A stretch of 64,000 bases of DNA from Lawsonella clevelandensis (lineage in GTDB: Bacteria; Actinomycetota; Actinomycetes; Mycobacteriales; Mycobacteriaceae): assembly GCF_003241315.1 (NCBI RefSeq), contig NZ_QFOZ01000004.1, forward strand, positions 159,367 through 223,366, read 5' to 3'. Below the pieces are notes generated by a model. It did not search any database and was not told the DNA's origin. It was given only the letters and a program-made list of their open reading frames with translations. This document shows, in pieces, positions 9,066-18,532 of this stretch. Position 1 is the first letter of the stretch, and each line of letters starts with the position of its first letter. The translations under genes were made by a program, and so were the position numbers.

Positions 9066-9764
9066 ATGAGGAGAAAATCTGCTGGCACGCTGCTACTACC
9101 GTTAGCTCTCTCCCTGTCGCTCAGCATGGCGGGAGCAGTGGGAGTGAGTGGCTGTAGTACTTCCGAATCTCGTTTTGAGAGTGTCCCAGTGCAGGATTTT
9201 CTCGTCGCGGAGAAGGAATTACCGCAGGGTTTTTCCTCCTCGCCTATTCGCGGGAATGAGTTGAGCCGTGCCACGGAAGGCACCCAACAGCCTTCCCGCG
9301 CGGAGTGCAGGGAACCGTCAAAACAGTGGTTTTCCGTTGCTTCTGCCGATAATCAAGCGGGTGAGTATCTGGAATACCCGGCTGCTGAAGTGGTTGTTGC
9401 CCTACTGCTTGTCCGTCCTGCCGGTTCGCTGACGCATATTGATAGATATATCGACCTGTGCCAGCACTATATACGACAGGGCAGCGGCCTTACCCTGGGT
9501 GTCAGCGTTAAACCCTATAGTGTTCCCGATAAGACACCGGGGGCACGCGCATATCAAGAACGTATTGCGCTCAGTCACAACAGCGCACACGGTACTGTGC
9601 AGGACAGTACCGTGTCCTCCACCTATCTTTATGGGAATGTTCATGGAGTGGGTGTTATCGCTATTTTGCGATCGCGAAAGGCTCTTCCAACAGCGCAGCA
9701 GACAGCTAGTTTGAATGCTATTTTTGCAGGTCAAGTAGAAAAAATTAGTCGCACATACGGCTAG
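9066..9764 (+). CDS. Putative lipoprotein
   Basis: 232 residues. A basic N-terminus and a hydrophobic segment lead to the lipobox VSGC, with the acylated Cys at C30. The mature part is about 200 residues with two further Cys (in the AECREP and DLCQHY segments), possibly a disulfide. No family recognised. The resemblance in size to lipoproteins that sense or bind envelope components is only general. It follows the 362-residue gene closely. Confidence 0.8.
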   Translation: MRRKSAGTLLLPLALSLSLSMAGAVGVSGCSTSESRFESVPVQDFLVAEKELPQGFSSSPIRGNELSRATEGTQQPSRAECREPSKQWFSVASADNQAGEYLEYPAAEVVVALLLVRPAGSLTHIDRYIDLCQHYIRQGSGLTLGVSVKPYSVPDKTPGARAYQERIALSHNSAHGTVQDSTVSSTYLYGNVHGVGVIAILRSRKALPTAQQTASLNAIFAGQVEKISRTYG

Positions 9765-9809
9765 CTAGCTACGCGCTAACAGATATGCGCTACCAAAATT
9801 TTATTTTTG

Positions 9810-11126
9810 ATGCAGAATCGAAGTGTGACTTCTCCAGTAAAGAAAACCCCACTGCCGCTTCCCGATATTGAGCCTGAACAGGCGCGTATTAAACGGGCAG
9901 AGCTGAAAAAGACGCGCACAATTGCCACCTCAATGCTGGTGGTGGCAGCTGTTATTTTCATCGTTTGCCATATTCTGCAACGTCATTACGACTGGGTGTG
10001 GTTGGGATTCTTACGCGCTGCTGCGGAAGCCGGCATGGTTGGTGGTCTAGCAGACTGGTTCGCAGTGACAGCGCTTTTCCGCCACCCCCTAAAGATCCCC
10101 ATTCCGCACACTGCCATCATCAGTGAGCAGAAAGACAAGATGGGGAGCAGTATGGCGACGTTTGTCGCCGATAATTTCCTCAACCCGGAATTAGTGGGGG
10201 AGAAGATTGAATCGGCGCATGTTCCCCAACGCCTCGGCGAATGGCTGCAGAAGCCGGAGAATGCCGACAAAGTATCCGGGGAGCTTGGCACAGCCGTCAA
10301 AGGTGTCCTGGATGTTATTGATGATCAGGAAATGCTGGAGCTATTCGACCGCACGCTGCATCGACAGTTAGATGATCGTGTTCTTGCCCCGGAGCTTGGC
10401 GAATATCTCCAAAAACTTTTAGATTCCGGGAAGGAAGAGCCCGCTATCCAATTCTTGGCGGATAAGGTCTCGCAGTGGGCGGTGAAGGCCGGTCCTACTA
10501 TTGAGCGCATTGTAGACAAGGATAGCCCCGTGTGGGCGCCGCAAGTTCTGCAGAATCTTTTGGGTTCCCGTATTCACCGTGAATTGATGGAATGGACAGT
10601 TAAAGTTGCTCACGATCCGGAGCATGAGGCACGTCTAGCGGCGAAGCGGTGGCTCCAGGAGCTAGCAGATGATCTCCGTACCGATGAGAAGACCATAGAA
10701 AAAGTTGAGGAGATCAAGAGGAATATCCTTGCGAAGGAAGCTACATCGGGTATCGCAGAAAAAACGTGGATCAGTACGAAGGAAATGCTGCTCCGCACAA
10801 GTGCTGACCCGAATAGTCTGCTGCGGCGTAAAGCACGCCAAGCTGTTGTGTCTATGGGACGCGCGATGGCAACAAGCGAGAAAGTGCAAGCGGTTATCAC
10901 TGAGCGAGTAGTGGCTGCCTCTAAGCATTTAGCCTCCAACTACGCCCCAGAAATTACTGCCATTATCTCTGATACCGTGGAGCGTTGGGATGCGGCGGAA
11001 GCCTCCGATAAAATCGAAGTACTAGTGGGCAAAGACCTGCAGTTCATTCGTATGAATGGCACTATCGTAGGTTCGCTTGCCGGCCTCCTTATCTACACCA
11101 TCGCTTTCTTCGTCTTAGGGGTGTAA
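9810..11126 (+). CDS. DUF445 family membrane protein (YjiN-like)
   Basis: 438 residues from ATG 9810; an in-frame TTG lies directly before it. One helix near residues 35-55, then the family signature LRAAAEAGMVGGLADWFAVTALFRHP (about 65-90), a long helical cytoplasmic region, and a final membrane helix at the extreme C-terminus (about 415-437). This is the standard DUF445 topology; function in cells is unknown. The next gene starts five bases downstream, so the two form an operon. Confidence 0.88.
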   Translation: MQNRSVTSPVKKTPLPLPDIEPEQARIKRAELKKTRTIATSMLVVAAVIFIVCHILQRHYDWVWLGFLRAAAEAGMVGGLADWFAVTALFRHPLKIPIPHTAIISEQKDKMGSSMATFVADNFLNPELVGEKIESAHVPQRLGEWLQKPENADKVSGELGTAVKGVLDVIDDQEMLELFDRTLHRQLDDRVLAPELGEYLQKLLDSGKEEPAIQFLADKVSQWAVKAGPTIERIVDKDSPVWAPQVLQNLLGSRIHRELMEWTVKVAHDPEHEARLAAKRWLQELADDLRTDEKTIEKVEEIKRNILAKEATSGIAEKTWISTKEMLLRTSADPNSLLRRKARQAVVSMGRAMATSEKVQAVITERVVAASKHLASNYAPEITAIISDTVERWDAAEASDKIEVLVGKDLQFIRMNGTIVGSLAGLLIYTIAFFVLGV

Positions 11127-11131
11127 TCAGT

Positions 11132-11479
11132 TTGTCTTTTACAACCTATGTTCTGAGTGTGCCTATTGAAATGCTCGTCGTGGCTGTATTGGCACTCATC
11201 GGTGGTGTTCTTGCGATTCGCTCTATTGTGCATGCTTCCCGGATGCGAGCGGATGCTTTTGAACTCACTGGAAAAGTATCCAAAACTGGCTGGGTAGCTA
11301 TGCTCGTGGCATCCCTCATCGTGCTACTGATGAATGCTCTTTCCTTGGGCTACCGCATGATTACCCTGGTGATTATCGCCTGGGTCATTGTGGGCGTCTA
11401 TTGGGGGTCAAAGCGGAAAGAAATGGATAACCTGGTGAACTTTTCACAGGACGGTTACGGCAATAACTGGACTCGCTAG
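11132..11479 (+). CDS. DUF2516 family small membrane protein
   Basis: 115 residues, probable TTG start close behind the DUF445 stop. Three predicted membrane helices (about 8-30, 48-70, 73-92) and a short basic tail. Matches the actinobacterial family typified by M. tuberculosis Rv0476, which also precedes deoC, so synteny agrees. Function unknown. Confidence 0.8.
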   Translation: MSFTTYVLSVPIEMLVVAVLALIGGVLAIRSIVHASRMRADAFELTGKVSKTGWVAMLVASLIVLLMNALSLGYRMITLVIIAWVIVGVYWGSKRKEMDNLVNFSQDGYGNNWTR

Positions 11480-11485
11480 AACAAA

Positions 11486-11519
11486 CTAGCTCAGTGCATT
11501 AGCTAGTCCAGTGTATTAG
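11486..11519. repeat. Two tandem 17-base imperfect repeats
   Basis: 11486-11502 and 11503-11519 are adjacent copies of CTAG(C/T)(T/C)CAGTG(C/T)ATTAG differing at three positions. They fill the convergent gap between the DUF2516 gene and purU. Confidence 0.7.
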
Positions 11520-11572
11520 GCGGCGCAGCAGCTAAGACGTGGTTTTACAGCTTATGAGCCGGCCTTTATGCT

Positions 11573-12478
11573 TTATGAGCCGAAGATAACCGTGCGATGG
11601 TTGTGCACCTGTACACGGTCTTCTAGGAACCAGCGCAAGCCACGGGCGAGCACAAGCTGCTCAATATCGCGGCCTTTACGCACCATGTCTTTTTCTGTGT
11701 CGGCATGGCTGACACGCTGCACGTCTTGTTCAATGATGGGGCCATTGTCCAGGTCACTGGTAACGAAATGGCAGGTGGCACCCACTAGTTTCACACCGCG
11801 TTTATAGGCTTGGCCGTAGGGACGGGCTCCCATGAAGGAGGGGAGGAAACTGTGGTGGATGTTGATGCAGCGTCCTTCCCAGCGTTCGCAGAGGTCGGGG
11901 GGAAGAATCTGCATGAATCGTGCAAGCACAATAACGTCGGGTTCTTCCGCATCAACAATGTTGGCAATGACGTCGAAGGCTTCCCTTTTTCCCTGTTCTC
12001 CGGGTCCGAAGGGGACGTAGTGGTAGGGGATGCCGTAGTAGTCGGCGACGGGTTCCATGTCGGGGTGGTTGGAGACGATGCAGGCCACGTCCATGGGGTA
12101 GTCGCCGTGGTGAATACGGCCCATGAGGTCGTGGAGGCAGTGACCCTGCTTGGAGACGAGGATGACGCCGCGTTTCAAGATGGCGGTGTCAGTTACCTGG
12201 GCGTGGGCGTCGGGGCCGATTTGCTGTGCCATTTCTATCCAGCGTTTTTTAAGTTCGTCGTAGCTCATGTCGACGGAGCTGGCAAGAACAGCTTGACGAG
12301 TGTGGAACCAGCCGGAGACAGGGTCTGCATGGTAGGCAGCTTCCAGAATCCAGCCGCCTACGTCCGCGAGAAACTTGGAGATTTCGGCGACGATGCCGAC
12401 GCGGTCGGGGCAGTCCAGGGTAAGAACGTAGCGGTGTTCATTGCCGGACATGGCGGGCTTCTGGTCGTTCACAATCAT
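11573..12478 (-). CDS. purU: Formyltetrahydrofolate deformylase
   Basis: 301 residues from the ATG at 12478; the frame is open further to 12544 but that would overlap the divergent deoC start, and the shorter form matches the usual 280-304 residues. An N-terminal ACT domain (about 12-95, LDCPDRVGIVAEISKFL) is followed by the formyltransferase fold with the catalytic set NIHHSFLPSF (Asn and His) and LDNGPII (Asp). It hydrolyses 10-formyl-THF to formate and THF, balancing one-carbon pools. Divergent from deoC with a 30-base gap. Confidence 0.93.
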   Translation of the reverse strand: MIVNDQKPAMSGNEHRYVLTLDCPDRVGIVAEISKFLADVGGWILEAAYHADPVSGWFHTRQAVLASSVDMSYDELKKRWIEMAQQIGPDAHAQVTDTAILKRGVILVSKQGHCLHDLMGRIHHGDYPMDVACIVSNHPDMEPVADYYGIPYHYVPFGPGEQGKREAFDVIANIVDAEEPDVIVLARFMQILPPDLCERWEGRCINIHHSFLPSFMGARPYGQAYKRGVKLVGATCHFVTSDLDNGPIIEQDVQRVSHADTEKDMVRKGRDIEQLVLARGLRWFLEDRVQVHNHRTVIFGS

Positions 12479-12508
12479 GTGCCATATTTTAGCGGGTAGC
12501 CTGGAGCT

Positions 12509-13252
12509 ATGACATTTCTTGATGACACAGCATCTGTTAATCATGGTGTTGATTTACCCGTCAACCGTGTTGAACTAGCGGCTTTTATTGATCTGATGGT
12601 GACCTCGCCAGAACGCACTGCAGATGAAGTGCGGGATGTGGTTGCACGGGCAGACGAGTGGGGGCTGAACGCCTGCTATGTGCCATCTAGTTGTGTGCCG
12701 CAGCCGCAGGCACAAGTACCGGTGGGGGCGCTAGTGAATTATCCGTGGGGGACGGACTGCAGCCTTGCGAAGGCGTTTGCGGCTCGCCTAGCGGTGGATC
12801 AGGGGGCCAGCGAGATTTGTGCGGTGTCCCATCTGGGAACGATTGTGGCGGGGGATTGGAATGCTCTTATGGCGGATATGGTGACGGTGCGGGAGGCTGT
12901 GCCGTCCCCGGTCATACTACAGTTTGTGGTGGATACGAGATATTTGCTGACCTTGCCGGATGGGGCAGAGCGTCTGGCGCGCTGTTGCCGGATCGCTGCG
13001 ACTGTAGGCGTGGATATGGTGGTGGCGTCCACCGGGCTACACATGGCTGGTGGAGCGTCGCCGAAGAGTGCGCAGCTTGTGCCCGCAGTGCAGATTATGG
13101 CGGAGACCGTCGGCGGAAAACTCGGTATTAAAGCAATGGGTGGGGTGGATTCAGCGGAGTGTGCACTTGCAGCGATGGCGGCAGGGGCCACGCAGTTAGG
13201 CTGTACGGAAACAGAGGTGGAGGCCGTTCTGGCTGGTATGCCAGCGCTGTGA
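12509..13252 (+). CDS. DeoC/DERA-family protein lacking key catalytic residues
   Basis: 247 residues with the TIM-barrel sequence pattern of deoxyribose-phosphate aldolase, and in the same synteny slot as M. tuberculosis deoC (Rv0478). Known DERAs have a catalytic Asp in EIDMVI and the Schiff-base Lys in FVKTSTG. Here these read EICAVS and MVVASTG, so Asp becomes Cys and Lys becomes Val. The second lysine (VKASGG in the family) is kept in IKAMGG, and the usual DHT-LLKP motif near the N-terminus is FIDLMVTSP. It probably cannot perform the normal aldolase reaction. CTGGAG precedes the ATG. Reading frame and codon use look intact, so the protein is likely made. Confidence 0.85.
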   Translation: MTFLDDTASVNHGVDLPVNRVELAAFIDLMVTSPERTADEVRDVVARADEWGLNACYVPSSCVPQPQAQVPVGALVNYPWGTDCSLAKAFAARLAVDQGASEICAVSHLGTIVAGDWNALMADMVTVREAVPSPVILQFVVDTRYLLTLPDGAERLARCCRIAATVGVDMVVASTGLHMAGGASPKSAQLVPAVQIMAETVGGKLGIKAMGGVDSAECALAAMAAGATQLGCTETEVEAVLAGMPAL

Positions 13253-13272
13253 CCCGGCCTTTAGCCCGTGAG

Positions 13273-14106
13273 CTATTTGCGGTCTACTGCACTGGCGTGG
13301 ATAAGGTCCTGGCTGGTGAAGTCTTTACCGTTCAGCTCCACCACAATGGAGTTGTCTTTAATAGTGACTGATTCGGCGGTGAAATTAGCGGGGAGGAGCT
13401 TAACGTATTCTCCAGACAATTCGGGGAGGATAGCGCGGAGGGCATCTACGAGAGTGTTGTTGTGGAAGCCGGCGATGGCGACGTCTTTGAGCTCAAACGA
13501 GAAGTTGCCGTCGCGGACGGTGGGGATGATGCTGAATTTCGCGAAGCCGTCATTGAAGATGAGATCAACGCTGCTGGATGTGGGCTGATAGTTGACGGCG
13601 GTGACGGTAGCGGAATCAGCGAGTAGTCCTCCCTGCTTTTTCAACTCATTGTTGATGACGTTTTTGAGTGTTGCGGGGGGAATGGTCAGCGTGGCGTGGG
13701 CGCTGTCAAAGTGCAGGTTATTTTTGTCGGCGTAGTTGATGCCCTTGGCGTCGAATTCTACAAGTGTGCCAGCACGCATATCAGCAGGTGGCATGGGGCC
13801 GATAGTGACATTGATCTGCGGCAGGGTCTTGGAGGAGAGACCGAAAAGGATGGGTTTGGAACCGAAGGCAGTGTGAACGGGCACACCGATATTGCGGCAG
13901 CTTTCCTCATCGTTGGGGTTGTCGGTGCAGTTTTTGTTGATGTCGGCGGAGATGGAGTCGGCAACCTGGGAGCCGATGCTGTGGCGAGTGTAGAGCTCAA
14001 TGCCGAGACAAATCAGCACAATGGTGAAAAGAGCAATAAGGATGAGGGGGATGGCAGCGCGATGGCGGCTGGGGAGCTGTCCTTGCGGGGTTCCAGGTTC
14101 AGTCAT
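13273..14106 (-). CDS. DUF2993 / LmeA-like lipid-binding exported protein
   Basis: 277 residues from the ATG at 14106 (an upstream in-frame ATG at 14136 is possible). A Pro-rich cytoplasmic start is followed by one membrane anchor (about 17-38 of this form) and an extracytoplasmic domain with the DUF2993 pattern: repeated beta-strands, a conserved ATLTIPPATLKNVI segment and the closing EYVKLLP-NFT-ESV strand. DUF2993 proteins such as mycobacterial LmeA bind phospholipids and take part in envelope mannan synthesis. Two Cys in the CTDN-EESC segment may form a disulfide. The locus order deoC then convergent DUF2993 protein is shared with M. tuberculosis Rv0478-Rv0479c. Confidence 0.75.
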   Translation of the reverse strand: MTEPGTPQGQLPSRHRAAIPLILIALFTIVLICLGIELYTRHSIGSQVADSISADINKNCTDNPNDEESCRNIGVPVHTAFGSKPILFGLSSKTLPQINVTIGPMPPADMRAGTLVEFDAKGINYADKNNLHFDSAHATLTIPPATLKNVINNELKKQGGLLADSATVTAVNYQPTSSSVDLIFNDGFAKFSIIPTVRDGNFSFELKDVAIAGFHNNTLVDALRAILPELSGEYVKLLPANFTAESVTIKDNSIVVELNGKDFTSQDLIHASAVDRK

Positions 14107-14252
14107 GCTTTTATTGTTCCAGGTGTGCTGGTTCATTCGCCACTGTATGTGCCATCACAAGCGTTACTGTAGGTGCACCGCATTCTTCGCTGAAGCTCCA
14201 CGGGGCTCTGTTGAGAGATGTGTCCGTGCCCTTTCCATTGCCAATTGCGGGT

Positions 14253-15179
14253 TTAATAGCCGAGAACATTGTCTGCGGGGGCGACGGCTTCCCACGGCAC
14301 GGTAAGAATGCAGTCTTGCAGTTTACGGCGCTGCCTATCGACGGGCCAGCCGTTTTCCCGCAGGAGGTTTTTAGCGCGTCGCCAGCGGTCGATGGGGCCG
14401 AAGGTGGCATATCCGGCGGTGGCGTCCCAGGCTGCGTCGGCGGCCTGCAGAAGGTCATAGATTTTTTCGCCGGGAACGTTGCGGTGAATGAGTGCTTTGG
14501 GGAGTCGTTCGGCAACATCGGACGGGGTGGTGACGGCGGTAGGGGACCAAGCGAGGGTGAGGCTGCGGGGGCGCTCGTTATCCAGCAGGATCCAGGCGGC
14601 GCGCTGTCCCACCTCATTGCAGGTGCCTTCGACGATGAGTCCGCCGGGGGCAAGACGCGATTGCATAATGCGCCAGGCATTCCCTACTTCTGCTTCACTG
14701 TATTGCCGGAGAACATTGAAGGCACGGACGAGGGAGGGGTGGTAGTGGCTCAGCTCGAAGCCACCGAGTTCAAACCGCACACCGTTTTGGGGAGGGAAGA
14801 GGCGGGAGGGATCAATTTCTAGCCCGACGACCTCAAGGGTGGGGCAGACATGTGTGCGGAGACGCGTAGCCATCTCAACAGTGGTCCAGGGGGCGGCGCC
14901 GTATCCCAGATCGATAGCGAGCGGGGCGCCTGTTGCTGCATCGGTGCATGCATCGGTACAAGTGTTGGCACAGGTGTCGGCAGATACGGAGGGGACGGTG
15001 TTGCAGACGGCGTTACGGAGCGCACTGCGGATGGCGGGGTGGTGGCACATCCAGCGGTCGCATTTGCGGAGCCGATTGACCCCGGTGGTACCGCGGGTGA
15101 CGGTTCCCAGGGCGTGTGCGGGTGGAGTGCGAGGGACTGTGGTGGGAATTCCCTCTACCCGTGCGTCGGCTGCTCGCAT
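14253..15179 (-). CDS. Class I SAM-dependent methyltransferase, murB-linked
   Basis: 308 residues. The SAM-binding motif I is LAIDLGYGAAPWTTVEMA (about 90-105), motif II is VVGLEIDPSRL, and the Rossmann fold continues through the APGGLIVEGTCNE segment, a typical motif post-III strand. Actinobacteria keep such a methyltransferase divergent from murB; the substrate is unknown. An odd stretch around residues 66-88 (Cys/Thr/Asp/Ala-rich) is encoded by short repeats and probably is an insertion before motif I. The gap to murB is 48 bases. Confidence 0.8.
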   Translation of the reverse strand: MRAADARVEGIPTTVPRTPPAHALGTVTRGTTGVNRLRKCDRWMCHHPAIRSALRNAVCNTVPSVSADTCANTCTDACTDAATGAPLAIDLGYGAAPWTTVEMATRLRTHVCPTLEVVGLEIDPSRLFPPQNGVRFELGGFELSHYHPSLVRAFNVLRQYSEAEVGNAWRIMQSRLAPGGLIVEGTCNEVGQRAAWILLDNERPRSLTLAWSPTAVTTPSDVAERLPKALIHRNVPGEKIYDLLQAADAAWDATAGYATFGPIDRWRRAKNLLRENGWPVDRQRRKLQDCILTVPWEAVAPADNVLGY

Positions 15180-15227
15180 AGTAGCAAGCCTACCGGTGTT
15201 TCCTGGCTAAACGGGTATCCTGAGAGC

Positions 15228-16493
15228 ATGCCAAACAATCAAGCCATTCTGTCCAGCAGCGCTCTAGAGGGCGTGTGGGAGGCTGCCCGTGCGGTTGGCG
15301 CGCAGGTAGCTAAAGAGGTGAGTTTTGCCGATTTCACCACGTCCCAGGTGGGTGCGCCGGCGCGTGGAATGGTAACGTGCACAACTCCTACCCAGGTTAG
15401 TGCAGTGGTAAAGGCAGCATTGCGGGCCGATGTACCGCTTTTTGTTGTCGGTGGCGGCTCGAATCTTATTGTGGGGGATGAATCTACCGGGGTACCTCGA
15501 CATGAAATGGTGCTGCTGCGCCAGTCCGTTGTAGACGCTGACCATGCAGGTGCGCATCTGCAGGTAGTGCGCGAGTCGGATAGTTCGGTGACGGTGCAGG
15601 TTCCGGCTGGGCTTACGTGGGATCAGTGTGTGGCGGAGACGGTTGCACGCGGCTGGGGCGGTATTGAGTGCTTGTCGGGTATTCCTGGCCAGGTGGGGGC
15701 TACTCCGGTGCAGAATGTGGGTGCCTACGGGGTGGAGATGGAGTCTGTGCTGCAGCGGGTGCAGCTTGTGGACCGGCTGACGGGGGCAGTGGAGTGGGAA
15801 ACGGCTGATCGGCTAGATCTGCGGTACCGCTACTCGAATATGAAGTTCACGCACCGCGCGGTGGTGACAGCGGTGGAGTTGCGGCTGCGCCGGGATGGTT
15901 TATCGGCACCAATCCGCTACCGGGAGTTGGCGCGCCGTTTGGGGTGTCAGCCGATGGAGCGGGTACCAGTAGGTGTGGCGCGGGAAACTGTGCTGGAGTT
16001 GCGTCGCGGTAAAGGCATGGTGGTGTGTGGTGCGGGGGTGCGCGCTCTGGGTTTTGGGGAGCCATCATCGGCGGGTGTGTGGTGTGAGACGGTAGCCGGG
16101 ACTTTTACACCGGATCCGGATACTTTTTCTACCGGCTCGTTTTTTACGAATCCCATTATTTCCGAAAGCATGTTTGCGGATGTGCTGGCGCAGTTGGCGG
16201 CGGCTGGTATTGATACCGATGTGATGCCGAAGTTCCCCGGACAGGGTGGGGTGAAACTGTCGGCGGCCTGGCTTATCGATAAGGCTGGTTTTACAAAAGG
16301 TTTCCCGGGGGAGGGGAGCCCTGCCACGCTCAGTACCCGTCATACGTTGGCTCTTACTAACCGGGGCTCTGCGGGCACAGCGGAGCTTCTAGAGGTGGCA
16401 CAGCAGGTACGCGATGGTGTGTGGGAGCGTTTCGGGGTGGAGCTTGTCCCCGAACCTGTTTTCGTGGGATGTGCGCTTCCACCTCTCGATTAA
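15228..16493 (+). CDS. murB: UDP-N-acetylenolpyruvoylglucosamine reductase
   Basis: 421 residues from ATG 15228; the frame is open much further upstream but that part is antisense to the methyltransferase. FAD-binding motif VGGGSNLIVGDE and the ECLSGIPGQVGATPVQNVGAYG block are unmistakable. The catalytic serine proton donor lies in TGSFFTNP. It reduces the enolpyruvyl group to give UDP-MurNAc in peptidoglycan synthesis. The segment between about 225 and 300 is longer than in E. coli MurB, a feature of actinobacterial forms. Confidence 0.94.
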   Translation: MPNNQAILSSSALEGVWEAARAVGAQVAKEVSFADFTTSQVGAPARGMVTCTTPTQVSAVVKAALRADVPLFVVGGGSNLIVGDESTGVPRHEMVLLRQSVVDADHAGAHLQVVRESDSSVTVQVPAGLTWDQCVAETVARGWGGIECLSGIPGQVGATPVQNVGAYGVEMESVLQRVQLVDRLTGAVEWETADRLDLRYRYSNMKFTHRAVVTAVELRLRRDGLSAPIRYRELARRLGCQPMERVPVGVARETVLELRRGKGMVVCGAGVRALGFGEPSSAGVWCETVAGTFTPDPDTFSTGSFFTNPIISESMFADVLAQLAAAGIDTDVMPKFPGQGGVKLSAAWLIDKAGFTKGFPGEGSPATLSTRHTLALTNRGSAGTAELLEVAQQVRDGVWERFGVELVPEPVFVGCALPPLD

Positions 16494-16564
16494 CCTGGCT
16501 GCGCAGTCAGCCGAACGGCTTGAGTGGTGAGCTGCTTTATTCTCGCTTTATTCCCGCTGGCGAC

Positions 16565-18337
16565 TTATTTGCTGTCTCGGTCGTGTGATTCCTGCGTGGG
16601 AACGATGGGAGTGGGGTGCTGGTCAATGAATTCCTGCACCTGTTTGGAGGCTTCTTTACGGAGCACTTTGCCCATCACGTTCTTGGGGATTTCCTCCAAT
16701 GCCACAATGCGTTTGGGGACTTTGTAGCGGGTGAGGGAATTACGGCAATGGTCGCGTAGGGCTTCTTCATTGAGCCGTGCACCATGCTCTAAAACAACTG
16801 CAGCGGCTACCATTTCGCCGCCATTACGGTTGCGTACTCCTACTACTGCACATTCTGCAATGGAGGGGTGTTCAGCTAGTTCTTCTTCCACTTCGGAGGG
16901 GTAGACGTTGAAACCGCCGGTAATAATCATTTCTTTCAGGCGGTCAACGATGGTGATGTAGCCGTGCTCATCCATCACCGCAACGTCGCCGGTGTGGAAC
17001 CAGCCGCCGTGCATGGCCTTTTCGGTGGCGTCGGGCATGTTGTGGTAGCCGGAGAATACTTGCGGGCCACGCACAACGAGTTCACCGGGTTCATTGAAGT
17101 CTAGTTCTGTGACACCGTCAGCTACATCCACAATGCGGATTTCAGTTTCGGGGAAGGGGACGCCAACGGAACCTGCTTTACGGAGTGCCGGATCCATGGG
17201 GTTGCCGGCGATAATGGGAGACGTCTCTGTAAGCCCATATCCTTCGGTAATGATGCCACCGGTGGCGTTTTCCCACTCTTCAACAAGTTCCATGGGAAGA
17301 GACATAGCGCCGGAGAAAGCGAGGCGGACACCTTTAATGGAGATCTTCCGCTTTTTAGATTCGCGCAATATGCGCTGGTAAATGGGTGGCACAGCGGGAA
17401 TGAAGGTGGGGGTTTCCCGTTTAAATACCTTCATAATGAGGTTGATATCGGGGCTGGGGAGCAGGACTTGTTTAGCCCCAATACTGACTCCCAGAAGCGT
17501 GCAGGAGAGTATGCCGTAAGCGTGGAAGGGGGGAAGAGTGACAAGGATAGTTTCTTTCCCGGGGATAGCTTTTTGGATCCATGCCTGCGACATGGCGAGT
17601 TCGGAGGCGAGGTTGAAGTGGGTAAGGACGGCTCCTTTGGGAGTTCCGGTGGTACCCGAGGTGTACAACATGAGAGCAGGATCCCCAATAGAGGGACGGG
17701 GATGCTCAACCGCGATGCGGGGATGGTCGAGGAGACGTTCCCAGGGGAATGTGTGCCGGGTGGGAGACGTCATAGATTCGCGTAATTTGCGAGTTTTCCG
17801 GAAGGGAAGACGCAGGGCGAATTGTAGTTTTTTCGGCAGTGATTGGGTGATGTCGACGGTGACGACGTTTTCCAGATCGCTGGTGCGCCGCAGTTTCACA
17901 ATTTTTGAGGCGATCTTGTCCCAGCAGATCGCTACGCGTGCGCCATGGTCGTAGAAAGGTTGGGCGAGTTCATGTTCTGTATAGAGCGGATTATGTTCCA
18001 CGACTACTGCGCCTAGTCGTAGAATGCCGTAGAAAGCGATGACGGCTTCTGGACAGTTGGGGAGGAGGAGAGCCACGCGATCGCCTTTGGTGACTCCCAT
18101 ACGGCGGAGTCCTTCCGCGCAGCGGTCTACCTGTTCTGCTAGTTCTGCAAAGGTGGTAGTTTTGCCGAAAAATTCGAGAGCATCTTTGGCAGCCCACTGA
18201 CACACACTGGAATCGAAGACGTCGACGATGGTACGCGTTGCCTGTTCAAGGCGCGCGGGAACGCCGTCTTCGTAGTTACCGCACCAAATCTTCTGACGAT
18301 CGGTGGGTTCCCCGTTGGGCGGTAGTGGTGAACTCAT
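16565..18337 (-). CDS. fadD: Long-chain acyl-CoA synthetase (AMP-forming)
   Basis: 590 residues. AMP-binding P-loop YTSGTTGTPKGAVLTH, the GYGLTETSP adenine-binding motif, GWFHTGDVAVMDEHGYITIVDR hinge region, and the C-terminal catalytic Lys in RYKVPKRI-PKNVMGKVLRK. It activates fatty acids to acyl-CoA via acyl-AMP. It lies convergent with murB and divergent from mshA, the arrangement I recall from corynebacteria. Chain-length preference cannot be judged. Confidence 0.9.
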   Translation of the reverse strand: MSSPLPPNGEPTDRQKIWCGNYEDGVPARLEQATRTIVDVFDSSVCQWAAKDALEFFGKTTTFAELAEQVDRCAEGLRRMGVTKGDRVALLLPNCPEAVIAFYGILRLGAVVVEHNPLYTEHELAQPFYDHGARVAICWDKIASKIVKLRRTSDLENVVTVDITQSLPKKLQFALRLPFRKTRKLRESMTSPTRHTFPWERLLDHPRIAVEHPRPSIGDPALMLYTSGTTGTPKGAVLTHFNLASELAMSQAWIQKAIPGKETILVTLPPFHAYGILSCTLLGVSIGAKQVLLPSPDINLIMKVFKRETPTFIPAVPPIYQRILRESKKRKISIKGVRLAFSGAMSLPMELVEEWENATGGIITEGYGLTETSPIIAGNPMDPALRKAGSVGVPFPETEIRIVDVADGVTELDFNEPGELVVRGPQVFSGYHNMPDATEKAMHGGWFHTGDVAVMDEHGYITIVDRLKEMIITGGFNVYPSEVEEELAEHPSIAECAVVGVRNRNGGEMVAAAVVLEHGARLNEEALRDHCRNSLTRYKVPKRIVALEEIPKNVMGKVLRKEASKQVQEFIDQHPTPIVPTQESHDRDSK

Positions 18338-18532
18338 GGTTAATAGATTAATCTACATTGATTCAAATGGTCGAAGTATGGTTACCTGCGGAAACGAGTT
18401 ACTTAGTAGTAAATACCTGTGATGCCTGGTAGTGGCAATTATTTATTTGTTGCCATATTTTCTGTAGAAAAAGCATCTCGGGAGAGTCGCGGCAGCATAG
18501 ACGATGCGTCGTATTCGGTGTTGAATAGGACT

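Noticed and set aside
14850..15227. Upstream extension of the murB frame
   Set aside because: It is antisense to the methyltransferase gene; MurB similarity begins only after ATG 15228.
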